Shown one piece after another: positions 7,596 through 14,557 of a stretch of DNA of 64,000 nucleotides. The stretch's first letter is position 1. Each line of letters opens with the position of its first letter. The DNA is from Streptomyces sp. M41(2017) (GTDB taxonomy: Bacteria; Actinomycetota; Actinomycetes; Streptomycetales; Streptomycetaceae): contig NZ_MWFK01000002.1 in assembly GCF_002078175.1 (NCBI RefSeq), positions 1,302,001-1,366,000 of the forward strand, written 5' to 3'. A program made the position numbers and the translations under genes. Below the pieces are notes generated by a model that saw nothing but the letters and a program-made list of their open reading frames with translations, searched no databases and had not been told where the DNA came from.

Positions 7596-10109
7596 GTGAC
7601 CCTCATCGATCAGCTGCCGCAGACCGCAGACCCCGACGCCCTTTACGAAGCCTTCGAGTCGTGGGCCGGGGAACGCGGTCTCACGCTCTACCCCCACCAG
7701 GAGGAGGCGCTGATCGAGGTGGTCTCGGGGGCGAACGTGATCGTCTCCACGCCCACCGGGTCGGGCAAGAGCATGATCGCCGCGGGCGCGCACTTCGCCG
7801 CGCTCGCCCGGGACGAGGTCACCTTCTACACGGCGCCGATCAAGGCGCTGGTCTCGGAGAAGTTCTTCGAGCTGTGCAAGATGTTCGGCACCGAGAACGT
7901 CGGCATGCTCACCGGCGACGCGTCCGTGAACGCCGACGCTCCGGTCATCTGCTGCACGGCCGAGGTGCTCGCCTCCATCGCGCTGCGGGACGGCAAGCAG
8001 GCCGACGTGGGCCAGGTCGTCATGGACGAGTTCCACTTCTACGCCGAGGGCGACCGCGGCTGGGCCTGGCAGATCCCGATCCTGGAACTCCCCCAGGCGC
8101 AGTTCATCCTCATGTCGGCGACGCTCGGTGACGTCGCGATGTTCGAGAAGGACCTCACGCGGCGCACCGGACGTCCCACCTCGGTGGTCCGCTCCGCGAC
8201 CCGGCCGGTCCCGCTCTCCTACGAGTACGTCCTCACTCCGCTGACGGAGACGCTCACCGAGCTGCTCGCCACGAAGCAGGCCCCGGTCTACATCGTGCAC
8301 TTCACTCAGGCGCAGGCCGTGGAGCGGGCGCAGGCGCTGATGAGCATCAACATGTGCACGCGTGAGGAGAAGGACCAGATCGCGGCACTGATCGGCAACT
8401 TCCGCTTCACCACCAAATTCGGCCAGAACCTCTCGCGTTACGTCCGGCACGGCATCGGTGTGCACCACGCCGGCATGCTGCCCAAGTACCGGCGCCTGGT
8501 GGAGAAGCTGGCCCAGGCCGGTCTTCTGAAGGTCATCTGTGGCACGGACACGCTGGGGGTGGGCGTCAACGTCCCCATCCGCACCGTGCTGTTCACCGCG
8601 CTCACGAAGTACGACGGCACCCGGGTCCGGACGCTGCGGGCGCGCGAGTTCCACCAGATCGCCGGACGCGCCGGGCGGGCGGGCTTCGACACGGCGGGTT
8701 ACGTCGTGGCGCAGGCGCCGGAGCACGTCATCGAGAACGAGAAGTCGCTCGCGAAGGCGGGCGACGACCCGAAGAAGCGCCGCAAGGTGGTGCGCAAGAA
8801 GGCTCCCGAGGGCTTCGTCGGGTGGACGGACAGCACTTTCGAGAAGCTCATCGCATCCGATCCCGAGCCGCTGACCTCGCGCTTCCGCGTGACGCACACG
8901 ATGCTGCTGTCGGTGATCGCCCGGCCCGGCAACGCCTTCGACGCCATGCGCCATCTCCTCGAGGACAACCACGAGCCGCGCAAGCAGCAGCTTCGCCATA
9001 TCCGGCGGGCGATCGCCATCTACCGCTCGCTTCTCGACGGCGGCATCGTCGAGAAGCTCGACGAGCCCGACCCGACCGGCCGCATCGTGCGCCTCACCGT
9101 CGACCTTCAGCAGGACTTCGCGCTCAACCAGCCCCTGTCGACGTTCGCGCTCGCCGCGTTCGACCTTCTGGAGCCCGAGTCGCCGTCCTACGCCCTCGAC
9201 ATGGTCTCGGTCGTGGAGTCCACGCTGGACGACCCGCGACAGATCCTCGCGGCGCAGCAGAACAAGGCCCGTGGCGAGGCCGTGGCCGCGATGAAGGCCG
9301 ACGGTGTGGAGTACGAGGAGCGCATGGAGCGGCTCCAGGACGTGTCGTACCCCAAGCCCATGGAAGAACTGCTCTTCCACGCGTACAACGTGTACCGCAA
9401 GAGCCACCCGTGGGTCGGTGACCATCCTCTGTCGCCGAAGTCCATCATTCGCGACATGTACGAACGGGCCATGACCTTCACGGAGTTCGTGTCCTTCTAC
9501 GAACTCGCCCGCACCGAGGGCATCGTGCTGCGCTACCTGGCGAGTGCCTACAAGGCGCTCGAGCACACCGTCCCGGACGACCTGAAGTCCGAGGACCTGG
9601 AGGACCTGATCGCCTGGCTGGGCGAGTTGGTGCGCCAGGTCGACTCCAGCCTTCTCGACGAGTGGGAGCAGCTCGCCAATCCCGAGGTGATGACGGCGGA
9701 GGAGGCGCAGGAGAAGGCCGATCAGGTCAAGCCGGTCACCGCGAACGCCCGTGCTTTCCGTGTCCTCGTCCGCAACGCGATGTTCCGCAGGGTGGAACTG
9801 GCCGCTCTCGACCACGTCCGCGAGCTCGGCGAGCTGGACGCCGACGCCGGCTGGGACGCCGACGCGTGGGGCGACGCGATGGACAAGTACTGGGACGAGT
9901 ACGAGGACCTCGGTACCGGTCCCGACGCTCGCGGCCCGAAGCTGCTGTCGATCGTCGAGGAGCCGCAGAACGGTCTGTGGCGTGTCCGCCAGACCTTCGC
10001 CGATCCGAACGGCGATCACGACTGGGGCATCAGTGCGGAGGTCGACCTGGTGGCCTCCGACGCGGAAGGCCGTGCCATCGTCAAGGTCACCGACGTCGGC
10101 CAGCTGTGA
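7596..10109 (+). CDS. DEAD/DEAH-box (Ski2-like) helicase with DUF3516 C-terminal region
   Basis: Superfamily 2 helicase of 837 residues, cytosolic. Motif I is TPTGSGKS (about residue 50), motif II is DEFH, motif III is SAT, and motif VI is QIAGRAGRAG. The helicase core fills roughly the first 330 residues. A Lys/Arg-rich linker (DDPKKRRKVVRKK) leads into a long helical C-terminal region of the DUF3516 type found in actinobacterial Ski2-like proteins. An RNA helicase role in processing or decay is the usual assumption. The GTG at 7596 begins the conserved protein (VTLIDQLPQ); upstream codons are non-conserved and the ribosome site is weak. The thioesterase gene follows 19 bp later and may be in the same transcript. 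Confidence 0.9.
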   Translation: MTLIDQLPQTADPDALYEAFESWAGERGLTLYPHQEEALIEVVSGANVIVSTPTGSGKSMIAAGAHFAALARDEVTFYTAPIKALVSEKFFELCKMFGTENVGMLTGDASVNADAPVICCTAEVLASIALRDGKQADVGQVVMDEFHFYAEGDRGWAWQIPILELPQAQFILMSATLGDVAMFEKDLTRRTGRPTSVVRSATRPVPLSYEYVLTPLTETLTELLATKQAPVYIVHFTQAQAVERAQALMSINMCTREEKDQIAALIGNFRFTTKFGQNLSRYVRHGIGVHHAGMLPKYRRLVEKLAQAGLLKVICGTDTLGVGVNVPIRTVLFTALTKYDGTRVRTLRAREFHQIAGRAGRAGFDTAGYVVAQAPEHVIENEKSLAKAGDDPKKRRKVVRKKAPEGFVGWTDSTFEKLIASDPEPLTSRFRVTHTMLLSVIARPGNAFDAMRHLLEDNHEPRKQQLRHIRRAIAIYRSLLDGGIVEKLDEPDPTGRIVRLTVDLQQDFALNQPLSTFALAAFDLLEPESPSYALDMVSVVESTLDDPRQILAAQQNKARGEAVAAMKADGVEYEERMERLQDVSYPKPMEELLFHAYNVYRKSHPWVGDHPLSPKSIIRDMYERAMTFTEFVSFYELARTEGIVLRYLASAYKALEHTVPDDLKSEDLEDLIAWLGELVRQVDSSLLDEWEQLANPEVMTAEEAQEKADQVKPVTANARAFRVLVRNAMFRRVELAALDHVRELGELDADAGWDADAWGDAMDKYWDEYEDLGTGPDARGPKLLSIVEEPQNGLWRVRQTFADPNGDHDWGISAEVDLVASDAEGRAIVKVTDVGQL

Positions 10110-10128
10110 GCACGGGAGAGAACCAGCG

Positions 10129-10995
10129 ATGACGAATCCTGCCGAGAGACTCGTCGACCTGCTCGACCTGGAGCAGATCGAGGTCAACATCTTCCGGGGC
10201 CGCAGTCCGCAGGAGTCCCTCCAGCGGGTCTTCGGCGGACAGGTGGCGGGCCAGGCGCTGGTGGCCGCCGGCCGCACCACCGAGGGCGACCGGCCGGTGC
10301 ACTCGCTGCACGCGTACTTCCTGCGCCCCGGCCGGCCGGGTGTGCCGATCGTGTACCAGGTCGAACGGGTGCGGGACGGGCGGTCGTTCACGACCCGCCG
10401 GGTCACCGCGGTGCAGCAGGGCCGCACGATCTTCAATCTCACCGCCTCCTTTCACAAGCCTGAGGAAGGGAGCTTCGAGCACCAGTTGCCGCCGGCCCGT
10501 GTGGTGCCGGACCCCGAGTCCCTGCCGACGGTGTCGCAGGAGATCAAGGAGCATCTGGGGGCTCTGCCCGAAGCGTTGGAGCGCATGGCGCGGCGTCAGC
10601 CGTTCGACATCCGCTATGTGGACCGGTTGCGCTGGACGCCCGAGGAGACGAAGGGCGCCGAGCCGCGCAGCGCGGTGTGGATGCGTGCCGTCGGCCCGCT
10701 GGGCGACGACCCGCTCGTGCACACCTGTGCTCTCACCTACGCGAGCGACATGACCCTCCTGGACGCCGTCCGGATCCCGGTGGAACCGCTGTGGGGTCCG
10801 CGTGGCTTCGACATGGCGTCGCTGGATCACGCCATGTGGTTCCACCGGCCGTTCCGTGCGGACGAGTGGTTCCTCTACGACCAGGAGTCCCCCATCGCGA
10901 CGGGCGGACGTGGGCTGGCCCGCGGCCGCATCTACGACCAGGAGGGGCACCTGCTCGTCTCGGTCGTCCAGGAAGGCCTGTTCAGGGCGCTGTAG
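10129..10995 (+). CDS. tesB: Acyl-CoA thioesterase II
   Basis: Cytosolic protein of 288 residues with the double hot-dog architecture of TesB. The N-terminal hot-dog carries FGGQVAGQAL and SLHAYFLRPG; the C-terminal half carries ASLDHAMWFHRPFRADEWFLYD and GRGLARGRIYD, the usual location of the catalytic Asp/Gln/Thr set. It hydrolyses acyl-CoA to free acid and CoA. The length matches the family (about 285-290). GGGAGAG sits about 9 bp before the ATG. The stop overlaps the end of the convergent DUF6397 gene by 14 bp. Confidence 0.94.
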   Translation: MTNPAERLVDLLDLEQIEVNIFRGRSPQESLQRVFGGQVAGQALVAAGRTTEGDRPVHSLHAYFLRPGRPGVPIVYQVERVRDGRSFTTRRVTAVQQGRTIFNLTASFHKPEEGSFEHQLPPARVVPDPESLPTVSQEIKEHLGALPEALERMARRQPFDIRYVDRLRWTPEETKGAEPRSAVWMRAVGPLGDDPLVHTCALTYASDMTLLDAVRIPVEPLWGPRGFDMASLDHAMWFHRPFRADEWFLYDQESPIATGGRGLARGRIYDQEGHLLVSVVQEGLFRAL

Positions 10996-11923
10996 GCAGG
11001 TTCGCGTCCGCGTTCCTGCGGCGCAGCCACCCGAGGAGCCTCCGCGAGCGGGCGACGTCCGGCTCGTCGGTGGCGTCGGTCGTGCGGGCGGGTGCCGGTG
11101 GCCGGTCCTGGCGAGTGGCCGGCATCGGCGGGACCGCGGACACACCGGGTCGGGGTGCGGGCCGATTTTCCCGTGCCTCGGAGAGGGTCTGGCGCAGGTC
11201 GGCCCGGAGCCACCCGATCTCGTCGGGATCGTCCGCCGTCATGATGCGCTCGGCGATCAGCGCCGAGGGCGAGTCCGGAGCCGCGCCGGAAGCCCGGTCG
11301 GGCCGGAGACGATTGAGGTACGCGCGCTCGTAGGGGTCCCGTGCGACCTCGGCGACCGCAGCGGGGGCGAGCAACGACGCCACGACAGCGGCACGAGCCC
11401 AGGGATCCTCGGACTGCCGGAGCTGGAAACCCAGGTGGCGTCCGCGCCAGTTGCGGGGCCGGAGATCGACGCCTTCTTCGAGCTGACCGCGGAGTCCTTC
11501 GGGCGTCCGGCCCTTCATCAACGGGGCGTGCTTCTCGTCGGCGGCGAACTGCCGCAATTCTTCGGCGAGATACAGCCAGACAATCGCCCGGTATCGGTTC
11601 AAATAGAACTTTACGGGCACCACGAGGCCCAGGCGGGCGAGGCGGGTGAACCGCGTGGTCGTCATACCCATGAGCGCGGCGCCCTCCGTGGTACCGACCG
11701 CCTTCACCCGCTCGTGCAGGGTCTCGGGGAAGCCGGCCTCGGAACGCAGCCGGTCGATCTCGGCGCGGGCGACCCTGCGTCCCCCGCCTCCCTCGTCGGG
11801 GAGGGTGCGCACGCAGCCGAGGTGCACGGCCAGGTCGAACTCTCCGCGCCTGAGTTCCAGTTCTCGCGCGGCGCGGCCGAGCGATGCGGTGGCGGACTGG
11901 GTGATGGTGCTGCCGGCGGTCAT
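10982..11923 (-). CDS. DUF6397 family protein
   Basis: Protein of about 313 residues of the Streptomyces DUF6397 type, with no known function. Residues 1-100 (LGRAARELELRRGEFDLAVHLG...VARAEIDRLR) look like a helix-turn-helix-containing region similar to excisionase or MerR-like DNA-binding modules; a second segment has GTTEGAALMGMTTTRFTRLARLG, again HTH-like. The C-terminus is Pro/Arg-rich and disordered. There is no membrane segment. The ATG at 11923 is preceded by GGGGGAG; the open frame upstream is not conserved. DNA binding is an inference from local sequence pattern only. Confidence 0.72.
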   Translation of the reverse strand: MTAGSTITQSATASLGRAARELELRRGEFDLAVHLGCVRTLPDEGGGGRRVARAEIDRLRSEAGFPETLHERVKAVGTTEGAALMGMTTTRFTRLARLGLVVPVKFYLNRYRAIVWLYLAEELRQFAADEKHAPLMKGRTPEGLRGQLEEGVDLRPRNWRGRHLGFQLRQSEDPWARAAVVASLLAPAAVAEVARDPYERAYLNRLRPDRASGAAPDSPSALIAERIMTADDPDEIGWLRADLRQTLSEARENRPAPRPGVSAVPPMPATRQDRPPAPARTTDATDEPDVARSRRLLGWLRRRNADANLPTAP

Positions 11924-12050
11924 GACGGTTCTCCCCCGTGGAGTCGGATGCTCGCGCCGTGTGCGCTCGCCTCGGAAAAAACCGTATCCGGCCGGACGGA
12001 CATCGCGGCGAGCCTGTGGAAAACTCTGACCGCGACGACGAAGCAGCAGG

Positions 12051-12464
12051 TCAGAGGTCTGTGGCGGGCCTGCTGCCCGGCAGTCGCGCGTCCACGCCGA
12101 GGTGCTCACCGACCCGGTTCACCAGCAACGTCATCTCGTACGCGACCTGACCGATGTCCGCCTCCGCACCGCTGAGCACGCACAGACAGCTGCCCGCGCC
12201 GGCCGCAGTGACGAAGAGCACGGCGTCGTCGAACTCGACCATCGTCTGCCGTACGTGCCCGGCGCCGAAGTGGCGTCCGGAGCCCTTGGCGAGGCTGTGC
12301 AGTCCCGACGAGACGGCGGCGAGGTGTTCGGCGTCCTCGCGTCGCAGCCCCGTGCTCGCGCCGGTCACCAGCCCGTCGTTCGAGAGCACGAGGGCGTGCC
12401 GGACGTGTTCGACCCGCTGGGTGAGGTCGTCCAGCAGCCAGCCAAGTCCCGTGTTCTGTGCCAT
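12051..12464 (-). CDS. Roadblock/LC7 domain protein (second copy, outside the conservon)
   Basis: Small cytosolic protein of 137 residues with a single roadblock/LC7 fold. It is strikingly like the CvnB-type protein encoded at 14120-14557: both share SNDGL...GASTGLRREDAEHLAAV, FHSLAKG-type and RHFG segments, VRQTMVE and AYEM.LLV.RVGEHL. Roadblock proteins act with small Ras-like GTPases as activators or scaffolds, as MglB does with MglA. Here the gene stands alone, with no adjacent kinase, DUF742 or GTPase gene, and diverges from an F420-type oxidoreductase gene. It may service the GTPase of the conservon 0.5 kb away or another one. Confidence 0.85.
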   Translation of the reverse strand: MAQNTGLGWLLDDLTQRVEHVRHALVLSNDGLVTGASTGLRREDAEHLAAVSSGLHSLAKGSGRHFGAGHVRQTMVEFDDAVLFVTAAGAGSCLCVLSGAEADIGQVAYEMTLLVNRVGEHLGVDARLPGSRPATDL

Positions 12465-12559
12465 GATCCGGTCTCCCCGTGTGTCGTTTCCCCCCGACCG
12501 GAGGATTCGCCCAGCAAGCCTTCCCCACTGCCGCCCTCCGGGCAAGGAGGATGGGCGGC

Positions 12560-12988
12560 ATGGCAGAGAAGATGACCGACGAGCAGTGGCGAGCGTTCGT
12601 CTCGCAGGGAACCCGCACGGGGAAGCTGTCCACCGTCCGGGCCGACGGCAGTCCGCACGTGGCACCGATCTGGTTCGTGCTGGACGGCGAGGACCTGGTG
12701 TTCAACACCGCGAAGGACAGCGTGAAGGGGAAGAACCTGGCGCGGGACGGCCGGGTCGCCCTGTGCGTGGACGACGACCGGCCGCCCTTCGCCTTCGTGG
12801 TGCTGGAGGGCCGGGCCGTGTTGTCGGAGGATGTCGACGATCTGCGGCACTGGGCCGCCCGGATCGGCGGCCGTTACATGGGCGAGGACCGCGCCGAGGA
12901 GTTCGGCAGGCGCAACGGCGTACCCGGTGAACTGCTCGTCCGCCTGCGGATCGAGAAGGTCCTGGCCTTCGCCGCGGTGGCCGACTGA
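12560..12988 (+). CDS. PPOX-class F420-dependent oxidoreductase
   Basis: Split-barrel flavin/deazaflavin protein of 142 residues. The N-terminal sequence WRAFVSQGTRTGKLSTVRADGSPHVAPIWFVLDG is typical of the F420H2-dependent or FMN-binding PNPOx-like family; the conserved DGRVALCVDDDRPPFAFVVLEGRA follows. These enzymes reduce small substrates with F420H2; the substrate is unknown. AAGGAGG lies 9 bp before the ATG at 12560; an ATG at 12551 directly abuts it and is less likely. The gene is divergent from the lone roadblock gene and runs towards the conservon. Confidence 0.85.
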   Translation: MAEKMTDEQWRAFVSQGTRTGKLSTVRADGSPHVAPIWFVLDGEDLVFNTAKDSVKGKNLARDGRVALCVDDDRPPFAFVVLEGRAVLSEDVDDLRHWAARIGGRYMGEDRAEEFGRRNGVPGELLVRLRIEKVLAFAAVAD

Positions 12989-13028
12989 GCGGTCACGACC
13001 CGGACGACAGAAGCGGCCGGCCTCGGCC

Positions 13029-13634
13029 TCAACCGACCGAGTCGAGGAGCCGGGCGGTGTGGACCCGCCCGGCGTACTCGACGAGCCGGATCAGCACCTC
13101 CTTGCCGGAGTCGCGATCACGGGCGTCGCAGAGCACGACCGGGGTGCCCCGGTCGAGGTCGAGGGCGCGGGAGACATCCTGAGCGCCGTACGCGCGTGCG
13201 TCGGCGAAGCAGTTGACGGCCACCACGAACGGGATGTGCCGGTGCTCGAAGTAGTCGACCGCCGGGAAGCAGTCCTCCAGCCGTCGGGTGTCCGCCAGGA
13301 CGACCGCGCCCAGGGCGCCCGTCGACAACTCGTCCCACAGGAACCAGAAGCGGTCCTGGCCGGGCGTCCCGAAAAGGTAGAGCGAGAGGCCCGACCTGAT
13401 GGTGATGCGCCCGAAGTCCATGGCGACGGTCGTGGTGACCTTCTGGTCCACTCCGCCGGTGTCGTCCACCGACTGGCCGGCCTCGCTCAGCAGTTCCTCG
13501 GTACGCAGCGGCCTGATCTCGCTGACGGCGCCCACCAGGGTGGTCTTCCCCACGCCGAATCCGCCCGCGACCAGTATCTTCAACGCCAGGGCGGAGGTGT
13601 CGCCACCCGAGGCGTCGGAGTTCTCGGAGACCAT
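13029..13634 (-). CDS. cvnD: Conservon small Ras-like GTPase (CvnD type)
   Basis: GTP-binding protein of 201 residues, the last gene of the conservon. The P-loop GGFGVGKT is at residues 24-31 and the switch-II-like GTPGQDRFWF follows about 65 residues later. The usual NKxD is replaced by VNCFAD, and CDARD occupies the G5 region, both as usual in this family. Conservon GTPases form a eukaryote-like G-protein system with the sensor kinase, roadblock and DUF742 partners; S. coelicolor has more than ten such sets, some affecting development or secondary metabolism. The gene starts 55 bp after the DUF742 stop. Confidence 0.93.
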   Translation of the reverse strand: MVSENSDASGGDTSALALKILVAGGFGVGKTTLVGAVSEIRPLRTEELLSEAGQSVDDTGGVDQKVTTTVAMDFGRITIRSGLSLYLFGTPGQDRFWFLWDELSTGALGAVVLADTRRLEDCFPAVDYFEHRHIPFVVAVNCFADARAYGAQDVSRALDLDRGTPVVLCDARDRDSGKEVLIRLVEYAGRVHTARLLDSVG

Positions 13635-13689
13635 CGATCACTTCTCTCGGGAGTGTCGACCACCGTCGACGTCGGTACCTCTGGGTCAT

Positions 13690-14103
13690 CTAGAGCGCCC
13701 TCAGTCCCTCGATCACCTCGCGGAGGATGCGCTCGTCGGGCAGTTGTGCGGGCGGTACGGGGCGGCTGACGGTGACACAGCCGCGGTCCAGCAGGTCTCC
13801 CAGCAGCACCCTGACCACGCCCAGCGGAAGATCGGCGTCGGCGGCCAGCTCGGCGACGGACTGGGTTTCGGTACGGCACAGTTCGATCAGGGTCCGGTGT
13901 TCCGGTCCCAGGGAGGTGTCGTCGTCGGCCCCCGGGGCGCCCTCGTCGAGGGAGACCAGGGCGATCAGATCGAAGTGGACCCCGGTGGGGCCCGACTGGG
14001 TGCGGCCGCCCGTCATCGCGTAAGGACGGACGAGAGGCCCCGCCTCCTGGTCGTACCACTGGCTCCCGGGCTGTGCCGGGGCGCCCGACGTCTCCTCGGT
14101 CAT
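13690..14103 (-). CDS. cvnC: DUF742 protein (CvnC type)
   Basis: Protein of 137 residues with the DUF742 winged-helix-like fold: an N-terminal polar tail, GPLVRPYAMTGGRT, then IELCRTETQSVAELAADADLPLGVVRVLLGDLLDRG, the MarR-like helix-turn-helix portion, and a C-terminal LPDERILREVIEGLRAL. It lies between the roadblock and GTPase genes, the invariant conservon order. In the proposed complex it bridges the membrane kinase and the GTPase; its biochemical role is not settled. It starts 16 bp after the roadblock stop. Confidence 0.93.
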   Translation of the reverse strand: MTEETSGAPAQPGSQWYDQEAGPLVRPYAMTGGRTQSGPTGVHFDLIALVSLDEGAPGADDDTSLGPEHRTLIELCRTETQSVAELAADADLPLGVVRVLLGDLLDRGCVTVSRPVPPAQLPDERILREVIEGLRAL

Positions 14104-14119
14104 CTGCTGCCGTCCTCGG

Positions 14120-14557
14120 TCAGCCGGCGGCGGGCGGCTGTGCGGCGGCGCGCGCGGGCGTGCGGAGGTGCTCGCCGACCCGTTTGACCAGGAGTGCCAT
14201 CTCGTAGGCCACCAGGCCGATGTCCGCGGTGACCGCGGTCAGGACGGCGAGGCACGACCCGTCTCCCGCCGCGGCCACGAAGAGGAAGCCGTCGTCCATC
14301 TCCACCATCGTCTGGCGCACCCCGCCGACCCCGAAGTGGCGCCCCGCCCCCTTGGCCAAGCTGTGGAATCCGGAGGCGACGGCGGCGAGGTGCTCGGCGT
14401 CCTCGCGCCGCAGACCGGTGGACGCGCCCACCGCCAGGCCGTCGTTCGACAGCACCACGGCGTGTCGCACGTCGGCCGCACGCAGCACCATGTCGTCCAG
14501 CAGCCAGTCGAGTTCACCGGAGGGCTGGGCGGATCTCGTGCTCGGATCCTGGATCAT
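14120..14557 (-). CDS. cvnB: Conservon roadblock/LC7 protein (CvnB type)
   Basis: Protein of 145 residues with a roadblock/LC7 domain (about 15-125) starting LDWLLDDMVLRAADVRHAVVLSNDGL. It is the presumed MglB-like partner of the CvnD GTPase. Its ATG overlaps the stop of the kinase gene (ATGA), so the two are translationally coupled. It is closely similar along its length to the solitary roadblock protein encoded at 12051-12464, which suggests a local duplication. Confidence 0.93.
   Translation of the reverse strand: MIQDPSTRSAQPSGELDWLLDDMVLRAADVRHAVVLSNDGLAVGASTGLRREDAEHLAAVASGFHSLAKGAGRHFGVGGVRQTMVEMDDGFLFVAAAGDGSCLAVLTAVTADIGLVAYEMALLVKRVGEHLRTPARAAAQPPAAG

Noticed and set aside
2490..10442. 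A 7.95-kb uninterrupted reading frame on the minus strand (2650 codons)
   Set aside because: It lies opposite the ABC exporter, L31 and helicase genes, is rich in Arg/Pro/Gly/His, has no recognisable domain and no ribosome site. It is the usual stop-poor shadow of high-GC coding DNA.
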